Positions 1-6,636 of a stretch of DNA of 7,438 bases are shown here, one piece after another; position 1 is the first letter of the stretch; every line of letters starts with the position of its first letter. Under the pieces are notes generated by a model that was not told where the DNA came from, did no database searches, and worked only from the letters and a program-made list of their open reading frames with translations. Where the stretch lies: contig SLKB01000160.1 in NCBI GenBank assembly GCA_007134805.1, forward strand, positions 1 through 7,438, in the 5' to 3' direction. Made by a program: the position numbers and the translations under genes. This DNA comes from Paracoccaceae bacterium. GTDB lineage: Bacteria > Pseudomonadota > Alphaproteobacteria > Rhodobacterales > Rhodobacteraceae.

Positions 1-398
1 AGTCCCAGCGCGCTGGCCCCTTCCCATTGCCCGCGTGGTATGGCCTCGAGTGCGCCGCGCCAGACATCGGACATATAGGCGCTGGAATAGAGCGTGAGCG
101 AGATACTGGCCGCATACCAGGGATCGATATTCATCCCGAAGAGGCGCGGCACGCCAAGTCCCGTGAGAAATAACAGCATCAGAAGCGGTGTGGACTGGAA
201 CAGCCAGATATAGGAGATCGCGGCCCGTTTGCCCCATTTGTTGGGCGCGATCCGCACCAATGCGATAATCGCGCCGAGAACCCCGCCGCCCAGAAAGGCA
301 ATCAGCGACAGGTAGATGGTGAATTGCGTCGCATCGAGTAACTGATAGAGAACGATCCCATGCGGGCGCCCGAAAATCTCGATCAGGATGTCTCTCAT
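1..398 (-). CDS. Polar amino-acid ABC transporter permease, 3' end cut by window edge
   Basis: This is an inner-membrane permease subunit of a His/Glu/Gln/Arg-type ABC importer. It would pair with the permease encoded just upstream to form the translocation channel. Only the first 132 residues are in the window; the gene continues past base 1. It starts ATG AGA GAC at 398 and overlaps the upstream stop by 4 nt (ATGA), so it is probably translationally coupled; no strong ribosome site precedes it. Visible family marks are the N-terminal membrane segments (about residues 26-50 and 60-82), the STPLLMLLF stretch (69-77) that matches the RxTPLxxQLFF motif of this family, and the start of the EAA loop with EAIPRGQWEGASALG near 118-132, which contacts the ATPase. 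The substrate cannot be read from the sequence. The binding protein and ATPase genes are not in the window. Confidence 0.9.
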   Translation of the reverse strand, partial: MRDILIEIFGRPHGIVLYQLLDATQFTIYLSLIAFLGGGVLGAIIALVRIAPNKWGKRAAISYIWLFQSTPLLMLLFLTGLGVPRLFGMNIDPWYAASISLTLYSSAYMSDVWRGALEAIPRGQWEGASALG

Positions 399-1075
399 CG
401 CTGCACGCCCACCCATGGAAACATCAGGCGATACACCCCCACCATCAGCGCCTTGAAGCTGAGCGAGATCGCAATGTAGATCACTGTCAGCGTGACAAAG
501 ACCTCGAAGGTGCGGAAGGTGCGGCTGTCGATGAAGATCCCCGCATTGGTCAGGTCACGCACACCGATTTCCGAGATGATGCCCGTTGTCAGGAACAGGA
601 AGATGAACTGGCTGCTGAGCGACGGGAACATCTTGCCCACGGCTTGGGGCAACGTGATCTTGACGAAAATGATCAGCGGCTTGATCCCCATGGCCTGCGC
701 GGCTTCTTCCTGACCCTTGCCGACCGTGTTGAATCCCGCGCGCAGGATTTCCGCGAAATAGGCCGAGAAATTCAACACCAGCGCCAGCAAGGCATGCGCC
801 CAGAACGGCCATTGATAGCCCAGGAGCAGCGGCAGCCCGAAAGCCACGAAGAATAGCTGCACGATCAGCGGCGTGTTGCGGATGAACTCGACGTAAGCAG
901 CCGCAACCCAATGAATGCCTGACACCCGACGGTAACGCAAAAATGCGAGGATCATTGCAATCATGAAACCGATGATCCCGGCCAGCAATGTCAACCCTGC
1001 ACTCAGCGCCGCGCCTTCAAACAGAAGCTGAAGGTAATCGGCATTCCGGAATATCTCGAAAAACCGCAGATCCAA
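395..1075 (-). CDS. Polar amino-acid ABC transporter permease (HisM/GlnP type)
   Basis: Inner-membrane permease subunit of an amino-acid ABC importer, 226 residues from the start chosen here. Motifs, counted from that start: a family-like N-terminal segment with LFEGAALSAGLTLL (18-31), RNTPLIVQLFF (65-75), and a full EAA loop, EEAAQAMG, then I-x-LP (ITLPQAV). About five hydrophobic segments are visible. I chose the TTG at 1075 because AAGGAG lies 7 nt upstream and the protein then begins MDLRFFEIFRN, like other family members. The frame stays open to a GTG at 1150, which would give 251 residues, but that extra N-terminus does not look like this family and lacks a good ribosome site. The stop overlaps the next permease by ATGA, so both belong to one operon. 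Local G+C is clearly lower than in the rest of the window. Confidence 0.92.
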   Translation of the reverse strand: MDLRFFEIFRNADYLQLLFEGAALSAGLTLLAGIIGFMIAMILAFLRYRRVSGIHWVAAAYVEFIRNTPLIVQLFFVAFGLPLLLGYQWPFWAHALLALVLNFSAYFAEILRAGFNTVGKGQEEAAQAMGIKPLIIFVKITLPQAVGKMFPSLSSQFIFLFLTTGIISEIGVRDLTNAGIFIDSRTFRTFEVFVTLTVIYIAISLSFKALMVGVYRLMFPWVGVQR

Positions 1076-1082
1076 AAGCCAG

Positions 1083-1088
1083 CTCCTT
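1083..1088 (-). promoter_or_regulatory. Ribosome binding site deciding the permease start
   Basis: AAGGAG on the minus strand, 7 nt upstream of a TTG codon at 1075-1073. It is the best Shine-Dalgarno match near the start of the upstream permease gene. It favours the TTG over the GTG at 1150 and the ATG at 1102, neither of which has a comparable site. Confidence 0.55.
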
Positions 1089-1172
1089 CTGGCGCCATCC
1101 ATCTGACATGATCGCCATTCCGACGGGCTCGCCAGAAAAATGTCTTTCACAGGATCTTTCGGGGTTCATTAA

Positions 1173-1188
1173 AAATCAGCGCTGATTT
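1173..1188. promoter_or_regulatory. Perfect 16-bp palindrome, probable operator
   Basis: AAATCAGC followed directly by GCTGATTT, a perfect inverted repeat without spacer, in the AT-rich leader of the permease operon. It lies about 100 bp upstream of the chosen TTG start and just downstream of a weak promoter candidate. A gapless symmetric site is what a dimeric repressor would bind; the regulator itself is not in the window. The lack of loop and T-tract argues against a terminator. Confidence 0.5.
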
Positions 1189-1199
1189 CGCGTATGTAT

Positions 1200-1229
1200 C
1201 TGATAAGATTGATCTAAAAGGCAGCTCAA
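1200..1229 (-). promoter_or_regulatory. Weak sigma70-like promoter candidate for the permease operon
   Basis: On the minus strand, TTGAGC (1229-1224) is followed after 18 nt by TATCAG (1205-1200). Each hexamer matches its consensus at about four of six positions. Start of transcription would fall near the 16-bp palindrome, which fits repression. The match is weak and the call rests mainly on position and on the low G+C (about 40-48%) of this leader. Confidence 0.25.
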
Positions 1230-1371
1230 GGCATGGTTTCGTTCGCGGGGATCAGCTTCCTGCGAGCGTTTTTGCTTAAAGTATGTGCTTATTGATCAAA
1301 TCCAAGTCATCATGCGATGCCAACGGAGGGGTGTTAGAGAGAAATTGTTCCATCCCGGATGATCACATAGA

Positions 1372-1503
1372 CCCTCGCCGGACGCATTGCTTGGCTGCTG
1401 CCGAGGTCTGGCAAGGAATTGGGAAACATCCACCAAGAGCGCCGAAGCATGGGTGCTGATCGCACGTATCCGGCGCATCACCCGCCTCCTCGCAAGAACC
1501 TGA
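1372..1503 (+). mobile_element. IS5-family transposase remnant, C-terminal end only
   Basis: In the frame ending at TGA 1501-1503, the translation reads ALLGCCRGLARNWETS, then SAEAWVLIARIRRI and TRLLART-stop. This matches the usual C-terminus of IS5-family (IS427/IS1031-like) DDE transposases, in which AWLGRCRRLAKDWE is followed by a hydrophobic helix of the IRLLxRRLA kind. The frame is closed upstream by a stop at 1360-1362. Nucleotides around 1384-1405 look like the original AWLGRCR coding with a small deletion, since GCT TGG CTG (A-W-L) is visible in another frame. The DDE catalytic core is missing, so it cannot transpose. Bases 1504-1536, ending near GGTCTCTCA, may be the rest of the element's right end; I could not find a matching left end. 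The identification is from memory of the family, not a search. Confidence 0.6.
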
Positions 1504-1536
1504 AATCAATCAGGCCATTCTGAATCGGTCTCTCAG

Positions 1537-2165
1537 GGATGGCGGGCACGCGGTCTTGGCGGCGCGCGCGGCGTGATCAATGTCGTTATCATGCTGCTGC
1601 GAAGTCCCCGGCCGAGGCTGGCGGCCGACCTGCCGCCGGGGTCGGGTGTTGCGCGGCATCGACAGGCCGCCATCACGGAAGGGTTCGAAGGCGCGCCGGA
1701 AATGTTTCACGCCTGACGCGGTCGTGATCGGCGCGCGATGCCCGTGTACGGCGCGTTGTCAGGAAGGGACGCGCCCGCGGTCGCACTGTCATCTGCAAGA
1801 TTGGCCGGCGATCTTCCAATGGCTGCGCCGGAGCCTTGACAGCATGCACGAGCAAGCAGGCCGGGCCGTGGCCTTCGGGAAATTTGTTCCCTTGCCGCCC
1901 GCTGATCGGAGCGCCGAGGGGCGCGCGCAGAGGAACAGTTTTCGGATTTCCGGGTTGACGACAGGCAGGTGCGGGACTTTTTTTGGCATCCTGCTACATG
2001 ACGATGTCGAAGAGGGCTTCGCCCGCGCCCCGGTGCGGCGCGCGGGGTGTCCTTGCGCAAGCAGCCAGGGCGAGGTCGTAACATTTGGGCGGTCCCGGAC
2101 GAAATGACCCCTTGAGCGGGACGGCAGGTGGCCGGCCTGCACCCACTGACCACGAGACAGGTGCC
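1537..2165. other. High-GC intergenic stretch with no supported gene
   Basis: About 630 bp between the transposase remnant and the VTT-domain gene. Open frames exist on both strands, the longest on the plus strand from 1580 to 2107. They are rich in Cys and Arg and show no domain, signal or membrane segment I recognise; they look like random high-GC frames or a decayed gene. Visible structure is limited to a 10-bp palindrome CTTGCGCAAG (2052-2061) and a run of seven T at 1978-1984 without a clear GC hairpin before it. I see no tRNA and no convincing promoter for the downstream gene, although one should lie here. Confidence 0.5.
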
Positions 2166-2981
2166 ATGCCCCCGAAGCCCACGACCTTGAAGCCCACGAC
2201 CCCGAACCCGACGCCGCTGCCGACCGCCACGACTGAAGACCGTCCCGCCGCCGCACGGCGCGCGCCGCTCTCGCCCCGTCGCCTCGCGCTGATCGCGGGC
2301 GCGGTCGGCCTTGTGGGGCTGGCGATCTACGCCCTGCGCGACACGCTCACCTTCGAGACGCTGCGCGAGAACCGCGAGACGCTGCTTGCCTGGCGGGATG
2401 CGAATTACATGCTCGCAGCCCTCGGCTACATGCTGGTCTACGTCACCGTGATCGCGCTGTCGCTGCCCGGTGGCGCGGTGATGACGCTGACGGGCGGATT
2501 CCTCTTCGGCCTTCTGCCGGGAACCGCGATGACCGTGCTGGCGGCGACGACGGGGGCGACGCTGATCTTTCTTGCCGCCAAGGCGGGCTTCGGTGACGCG
2601 CTGCACCGGCGGATCACGGCCGAGAATTCGGGCGGCGTGCTCAAGCGGCTCGAGGCGGGGCTGCGCAAGAACGCCTTCAACTACCTGCTGATGATCCGGC
2701 TCGTTCCGGCCTTTCCGTTCTGGCTCATCAACCTCGCGCCCGCCTTCCTCGGCATCCGGCTTCGGACCTATGTCGCGGCGACCTTTCTCGGGATCATCCC
2801 GGGCACGGCAGTCTATACCTGGATCGGCGCGGGCCTTGGCGAGGTCTTTGCCCGCGGCGAGGAGCCCGATTTCGGGATCATCTTCGATCCGGTCATTCTC
2901 GGGCCGATCCTGGGCCTTGCGGCGCTCGCTGTCCTGCCGGTGGTGATCGGCAGGATCCGCGGCCGTGGGGTGACCGAATGA
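2166..2981 (+). CDS. TVP38/TMEM64 family membrane protein (VTT domain)
   Basis: Inner-membrane protein of the DedA/TVP38/TMEM64 superfamily, 271 residues. Residues 1-35 are a Pro/Thr-rich, poorly ordered cytosolic-looking tail. A membrane segment follows at about 39-57, then the VTT core at about 85-226. Core marks are LSLPGGAVMTLTGGFLFG (98-115), with the Gly-rich re-entrant-type loop of the family, and RLVPAFPFWLINLAPAF (178-194). A last membrane segment lies at about 241-262. I chose ATG 2166 because the in-frame extension to 2085 has no plausible protein character; the ribosome site is only modest (AGG close to the start). The stop overlaps the next start by ATGA, coupling it to the flavoprotein. 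Relatives are proposed to act in lipid scrambling or membrane homeostasis; the actual substrate here is unknown. Fusions of this domain to the same type of oxidoreductase are annotated in other bacteria. Confidence 0.93.
   Translation: MPPKPTTLKPTTPNPTPLPTATTEDRPAAARRAPLSPRRLALIAGAVGLVGLAIYALRDTLTFETLRENRETLLAWRDANYMLAALGYMLVYVTVIALSLPGGAVMTLTGGFLFGLLPGTAMTVLAATTGATLIFLAAKAGFGDALHRRITAENSGGVLKRLEAGLRKNAFNYLLMIRLVPAFPFWLINLAPAFLGIRLRTYVAATFLGIIPGTAVYTWIGAGLGEVFARGEEPDFGIIFDPVILGPILGLAALAVLPVVIGRIRGRGVTE
2174..2201 (+). repeat. Short tandem repeat coding KPTT units
   Basis: GAAGCCCACGACC occurs twice with a 15-bp period (2174-2186 and 2189-2201) at the start of the VTT-domain gene. It encodes two K-P-T-T units in the Pro/Thr-rich tail. 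The period is a multiple of three, so copy-number change would keep the reading frame. Confidence 0.7.
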
Positions 2982-4399
2982 GCCGGGTCCTGACGCCGGA
3001 TCTGTGCATCATCGGTGGCGGCTCTGGCGGGCTGACGGTTGCGGCGGGTGCGGCGCAGATGGGGGCCTCGGTCGTGCTGGTCGAGGGCCACAAGATGGGG
3101 GGCGATTGCCTGAACTACGGCTGCGTGCCCTCGAAGGCGCTGATTGCAGCCGCCGGCCACGCGCATGCCATGACCAGCGGCGGCCCTTTCGGGATCGCGC
3201 CGGTTGCGCCGCAGGTGGATTATGCCGCAACCAAGGATCACGTGGCCCGCGTCATCGCCGGCATCGCGCCGCACGACTCGGTTGAACGGTTCGCGTCCCT
3301 CGGGGTCACTGTGATCGAGGACTGGGCGCGCTTCGTCTCGCCGACGCGCGTCGCGGCCGGCGGAGTGGAGATCGAGGCCCGGCGCTTCGTGATCGCCACC
3401 GGATCGGCGCCCCTCGTGCCGCCGATCCCCGGCATCGAGAGCGTGCATGCCTGGACCAACGAGGACATCTTCGCCCTGCGCGAAAAGCCCCGCCACCTGA
3501 TCGTGATCGGCGGCGGGCCGATCGGTATCGAAATGGCGCAGGCGCACCGTCGCCTCGGGTGCGAGGTCACCGTGATCGAGGGCGCGCAGATCCTCGGGCG
3601 CGAGGACCCCGAACTTGCGGCCGTCGTGATCGACCGGTTGGGTGCCGAGGGCGTGCGGCTGATCGCGGGCGCGCAGGCCGAGCGGATCGCGGCCAGGACG
3701 GGCGGCGTCGCGGTGACGGTGGGCGGCGAGACGGTCGAGGGCTCGCACCTTCTGGTCGCGGCCGGGCGGCGGGTGAATCTCGCGCGGCTCGACCCGAAGG
3801 CCGGCGGGGTGAAGACAGCGAGCGCCGGCGTGGCCGTCGACCGCGGCCTGCGCAGCGTGTCGAACCGCCGGGTCTATGCCATCGGCGATGCGGCTGGCGG
3901 CATGCAGTTCACCCATCTCGCCGGCTACCACGCGGGGCTGGTGATCCGCAGCGCGCTGTTCGGGCTGCCGGTGACAGCGCGCACCGACCACATCCCGCGC
4001 GTGACCTTCACCGACCCCGAGCTTGCCCAGATCGGCCTGACTGAGGCGCAGGCGCGCAAGGCGTACGGGTCGGGGATCGAGGTGCTGCGCTTCGGCTATG
4101 ACGAGAACGACCGCGCCCGGGCGGAACTCCGGACCGAGGGGATCGTCAAGGTGATCGTCGTGAAGGGCCGCCCGGTCGGCGCCGGCATCGTGGGCGCGCA
4201 GGCGGGCGACCTCATCGGCGTCTGGTCGCTCGCGATCGCCAACCGCATGAAGATCGGGCAGATGGCAGGAATGGTCGCCCCCTATCCGACGCTCGGCGAG
4301 GTCTCGAAGCGGGCGGCGGGACAATACTATGTCCCGCGGCTTTTCGAGAGCGCGTCGGTCAAGCGGATCGTGCGGCTCGTGCAGCGCTGGCTTCCCTGA
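2978..4399 (+). CDS. MerA/lipoamide-dehydrogenase-like FAD disulfide oxidoreductase
   Basis: Class I pyridine-nucleotide disulfide oxidoreductase, 473 residues, the usual length for the family. FAD motif GGGSGG is at 13-18. The redox-active pair is C44 and C49 in GGDCLNYGCVPSK. The NAD(P) motif GGGPIGIE is at 178-185, with E201 at the end of the second strand, which suggests NADH preference (inference). The second FAD motif is YAIGDAA (300-306), and the dimerisation domain spans about 336-473. The catalytic His of lipoamide dehydrogenases (HPT in HAHPT..E) is replaced by Tyr436 in PYPTLGE, while Glu441 is kept. Mercuric reductase also has a Tyr there. However, the N-terminal metal-binding domain and C-terminal Cys pair of MerA are both absent, so mercury reduction is unlikely. 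The start overlaps the upstream stop by ATGA, so a function tied to the membrane partner is likely; the true substrate is unknown. Confidence 0.93.
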   Translation: MSRVLTPDLCIIGGGSGGLTVAAGAAQMGASVVLVEGHKMGGDCLNYGCVPSKALIAAAGHAHAMTSGGPFGIAPVAPQVDYAATKDHVARVIAGIAPHDSVERFASLGVTVIEDWARFVSPTRVAAGGVEIEARRFVIATGSAPLVPPIPGIESVHAWTNEDIFALREKPRHLIVIGGGPIGIEMAQAHRRLGCEVTVIEGAQILGREDPELAAVVIDRLGAEGVRLIAGAQAERIAARTGGVAVTVGGETVEGSHLLVAAGRRVNLARLDPKAGGVKTASAGVAVDRGLRSVSNRRVYAIGDAAGGMQFTHLAGYHAGLVIRSALFGLPVTARTDHIPRVTFTDPELAQIGLTEAQARKAYGSGIEVLRFGYDENDRARAELRTEGIVKVIVVKGRPVGAGIVGAQAGDLIGVWSLAIANRMKIGQMAGMVAPYPTLGEVSKRAAGQYYVPRLFESASVKRIVRLVQRWLP

Positions 4400-4471
4400 C
4401 GGGCGGCGCACGCGGGAGGTACTGTTTGCCGGGTTGAAGACGAGCGGGGGCGCGACTGGACCGGCCGCCTG

Positions 4472-5077
4472 CTAGATCACGACAACCTGCGTGCCCACGC
4501 GGACCCTGTCGAAGAGATCCTCGACATGATGGTTGAACAGGCCGAAACAGCCGTTCGACGCGCGCCGCCCGATCTTGGCAGGGTCGTCGATGCCGTGGAT
4601 CCGGTAATACTGCCAGCTCAGGTTCAGCGCGCGTGTGCCCATGGGGTTTTCTGGCCCGGGGGGGACGGAATCCGGCAGTTCGGGATTGCGCTTGCGCATG
4701 TTCGGTGTCGGAATCCAGGTCGGATTGCGCCGCTTCAGCGTGATTTCGGTGCGGCCCTTGCGGGAGAAGTTCTCGGACATGGGCACCGAGCACGGATAGG
4801 CCGTGTAGCTGTCCGCATCTTCGGACCAGAAATGCACGGCCATCGAACTTGTATCGCAGACAATGGCGCCGTTTTGCAGGGTATCGAAATGATCCTGCCA
4901 CATGACGTTGCGAAACCCGGCGGTGTTGCGCCTTGTGCTGGTGGGGGCCGCGCCGCCGGTCTGAGCGATCGCCGGCATCGCGCCGAGTGCCAGCGCCGCG
5001 ACCGACAGCCCCAGAAGCCTGCGCCGTGTCGGCGTCACCGTCGCGAAGTCGCGGGGGGGAAGGATCCTGTGGCGCAT
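4472..5077 (-). CDS. Exported L,D-transpeptidase (YkuD domain)
   Basis: Peptidoglycan (or lipoprotein) cross-linking enzyme acting in the periplasm, 201 residues. The N-terminus carries a twin-arginine-like signal: TPTRRRLLGL at 15-24, a hydrophobic stretch, and a likely cleavage after AIAQ or AIA near 36-39. The YkuD catalytic signature is near the C-terminus: H161-G162 and SNGC at 174-177, with Cys177 as nucleophile and His161 as partner. The residue two after the Cys is Gly179, where most relatives have Arg (SHGCIR or SNGCFR). Two other cysteines, C74 and C96, could form a structural disulfide. It is the last gene of the sigma-factor operon. Its ATG shares one base with the stop of the DsbA-like gene (TGATG), so the two are translationally coupled. 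Stop is TAG. Specificity (3-3 cross-links or lipoprotein attachment) cannot be read from the sequence. Confidence 0.93.
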   Translation of the reverse strand: MRHRILPPRDFATVTPTRRRLLGLSVAALALGAMPAIAQTGGAAPTSTRRNTAGFRNVMWQDHFDTLQNGAIVCDTSSMAVHFWSEDADSYTAYPCSVPMSENFSRKGRTEITLKRRNPTWIPTPNMRKRNPELPDSVPPGPENPMGTRALNLSWQYYRIHGIDDPAKIGRRASNGCFGLFNHHVEDLFDRVRVGTQVVVI

Positions 5078-5778
5078 CAGGCGACCTCTTCAAGAACGGT
5101 TTCGATCTGGGCGACATTCAGGTTGCCGCTGTAGCGCGCGCCATTGATCAGAAGGGTCGGGGTCGCGCGCACGCCATAGGTTTGCGCACCCTCGTCGCGT
5201 TCGGCGATGATCCGGTCCGCGAGCGCGCGATCCGACATGCAGGCGTTGAACGCGTCGCGGTTGATCCCGGTGCGCGCAGCGATGCGGCGCAGCGCGTCCA
5301 CCGGGTCCTCGGCCCGCGTCCATGCGCCCTGCTCGGTATAGAGGATGTCGAGCAGCGCAAAGAAGCGCGCCTGCCCGCCATTGCCACAATAGAGCAGCAT
5401 TGACCCGGCCATCGCCGACTGGTCCAGCGGAAAATTGCGGTGGATGTAGCGCACGCGGCCCTGTGGGATGTGGTCGCGTTTGAGATGCTCGGCCGTGGCT
5501 TCGTGGAAGGTGGCGCAATGCGGACAGGTGAGCGAGGCATATTTGATGATGGTGACGGGCGCTTCGGCATTGCCGAGCACGAAATCGGTTTCGCGCAGCG
5601 GCACCGCGCCGAACTGCGCTTCGGCCTGCGGGCCGCGCGGCTGGCGCGCTGCCGGGGCGGGTGATCGCGGCGCCCGGCCCACAGTGTCATGCCAGGCCAG
5701 TGCAGGGGGTGTCATCAGCCCTGCGGCGGCGCCGAAAAGCGTTGCAAGCGCCGCACGGCGCCGGAGATGGTGAGGCAT
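5077..5778 (-). CDS. DsbA-like periplasmic thiol:disulfide oxidoreductase
   Basis: Thioredoxin-fold enzyme of the DsbA/Thioredoxin_4 group, 233 residues, expected to make, break or protect protein thiols in the periplasm. The N-terminus has an Arg triplet (6-8) and a hydrophobic stretch ending near ALA (26-28), a Tat-like or Sec signal. A Pro/Ala-rich linker follows to about 55. The strand VTIIKYASLT leads into the active site CPHC at 85-88. The cis-proline loop is ATPTLLING with T206-P207. Additional cysteines are C131 and C180, spaced so that they could form a second disulfide. CPHC is the redox pair of oxidising DsbA proteins. The ATG at 5778 has GAGGAG 8 nt upstream, 21 bp after the anti-sigma stop. 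It is coupled to the L,D-transpeptidase downstream, which suggests that enzyme as a client. A DsbG-like protective role is possible but inferred. Confidence 0.93.
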   Translation of the reverse strand: MPHHLRRRAALATLFGAAAGLMTPPALAWHDTVGRAPRSPAPAARQPRGPQAEAQFGAVPLRETDFVLGNAEAPVTIIKYASLTCPHCATFHEATAEHLKRDHIPQGRVRYIHRNFPLDQSAMAGSMLLYCGNGGQARFFALLDILYTEQGAWTRAEDPVDALRRIAARTGINRDAFNACMSDRALADRIIAERDEGAQTYGVRATPTLLINGARYSGNLNVAQIETVLEEVA

Positions 5779-5799
5779 TCGGAGAGCTCCTCTAAGGTT

Positions 5800-6636
5800 T
5801 CAGATTTCCAGATCGGATCCGCGCAGGCTGCGCCCGAGCGCGGCGGCGAAGCGGTCTTTCTCGGCACCATCGAGATCGGACACGACCGCGATCAAGAGCC
5901 CGGACTCGACCCAGACCGTGCTGCGGATCGGCCCTTCGGCGTGGCGGACCGTGGCATCATCGGTGCGATGCGCGCGGGTGCTGGCACGGCCGGCCGGGGC
6001 AGGCATCGCGTAGACCGTGATCTGATTGTCGCCCTTGGCATAGGTCAGCGCCCCCAGCCGCTGGCCCATCAGCCAGCAAAGGCGCCCGCCGATGAGGCGG
6101 TAGTCGAGGACGCGCTCGGTCATGTCCGGCGCCGGGCCGCCAAGGCGCGCGCTCAACCATACCAGCGTGTCGGTGGGATCATCGCTGACCACGTCGAGCG
6201 CACGCTGGCTGATCCGGAAGGTCTTGTAATCCTGCACGGACTCGGTCGCCAGCACCTGCAGGGGGCGGTCAGGCGCGGTCAGCCAGCCTGGCTCCTGCTG
6301 AAACAGCAAGACCCCGCCCAGCAGGGACGCGGCCAGCACGGCCGCAGCGATCGGAGCCGTGCTGCGTCTGAGCGTCGCGCGCAGACTGGCCCGGCGGGTT
6401 GGCGGGGCGGGTTCTGCCGCAAGCCGGGTCGAGATCCGCGCCCAGAGTTGGGCCGGCGCCCGGACCTGGCCAAGCGAATTGCGCAATGCCTCGGTCTCGG
6501 CGCGCAGCGTTTCGGCCGCCGCATGACAGGTCGGGCATGTTGCCACATGGCAGGCGACATCGCGCGCCTCCTGTGCCGACAGCGCCCCATCCACCCATGC
6601 CGCCACGCGCTCTGAAGACAGGAAGGTGCAGCTCAT
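5800..6636 (-). CDS. Zinc-binding membrane anti-sigma factor
   Basis: Single-pass inner-membrane protein, 278 residues, expected to hold the ECF sigma factor encoded just upstream. The N-terminal cytosolic domain has the ZAS-type signature H30-x3-C34-x2-C37, with an additional C3 about 27 residues before the His. That is where RsrA-like proteins carry their fourth zinc ligand. A basic stretch (81-91) precedes one membrane segment at about 93-112. The rest (about 113-278) is a periplasmic domain with no motif I recognise and one further cysteine, C187. Translation starts at ATG 6636, preceded by a very strong AAGGAGGAG 7 nt upstream, and the start overlaps the sigma stop by ATGA. That overlap, the topology and the zinc motif make the role secure; the signal it senses is not known. 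Confidence 0.9.
   Translation of the reverse strand: MSCTFLSSERVAAWVDGALSAQEARDVACHVATCPTCHAAAETLRAETEALRNSLGQVRAPAQLWARISTRLAAEPAPPTRRASLRATLRRSTAPIAAAVLAASLLGGVLLFQQEPGWLTAPDRPLQVLATESVQDYKTFRISQRALDVVSDDPTDTLVWLSARLGGPAPDMTERVLDYRLIGGRLCWLMGQRLGALTYAKGDNQITVYAMPAPAGRASTRAHRTDDATVRHAEGPIRSTVWVESGLLIAVVSDLDGAEKDRFAAALGRSLRGSDLEI

Noticed and set aside
1296..1481. 61-residue open frame on the minus strand
   Set aside because: It is antisense to the transposase remnant, whose plus-strand translation explains the sequence better.
1675..1700. tRNA-like GGTTCGAA string
   Set aside because: No matching acceptor stem, D-arm or anticodon arm around it.
1955..1990. Possible terminator or promoter: TTGACG followed by a run of seven T
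   Set aside because: No GC-rich inverted repeat directly precedes the T-run, and the -10 match at the right spacing is poor.
1580..2107. 175-residue open frame on the plus strand
   Set aside because: Cys/Arg-rich, no recognisable motif, no good ribosome site, and third-position bias weaker than in the real genes here; likely a chance high-GC frame or decayed sequence.
1707..2606. 299-residue Arg-rich minus-strand open frame
   Set aside because: Its right half is antisense to the well-supported VTT-domain gene; the composition is typical of a shadow frame.
2978..4399. Mercuric reductase (merA) assignment
   Set aside because: The C-terminal vicinal cysteine pair and N-terminal heavy-metal domain are absent, and no mer genes are nearby; the Tyr replacing His is not sufficient.
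2813..4411. 532-residue minus-strand open frame
   Set aside because: Entirely antisense to the flavoprotein gene, rich in His, Arg, Asp and Ala as expected for a shadow of high-GC coding DNA.
4400..4471. Bidirectional terminator between the convergent flavoprotein and transpeptidase genes
   Set aside because: Only a 6-bp GGCGGC/GCCGCC pair with a loop of more than 50 nt and no T-tract; not a credible intrinsic terminator.
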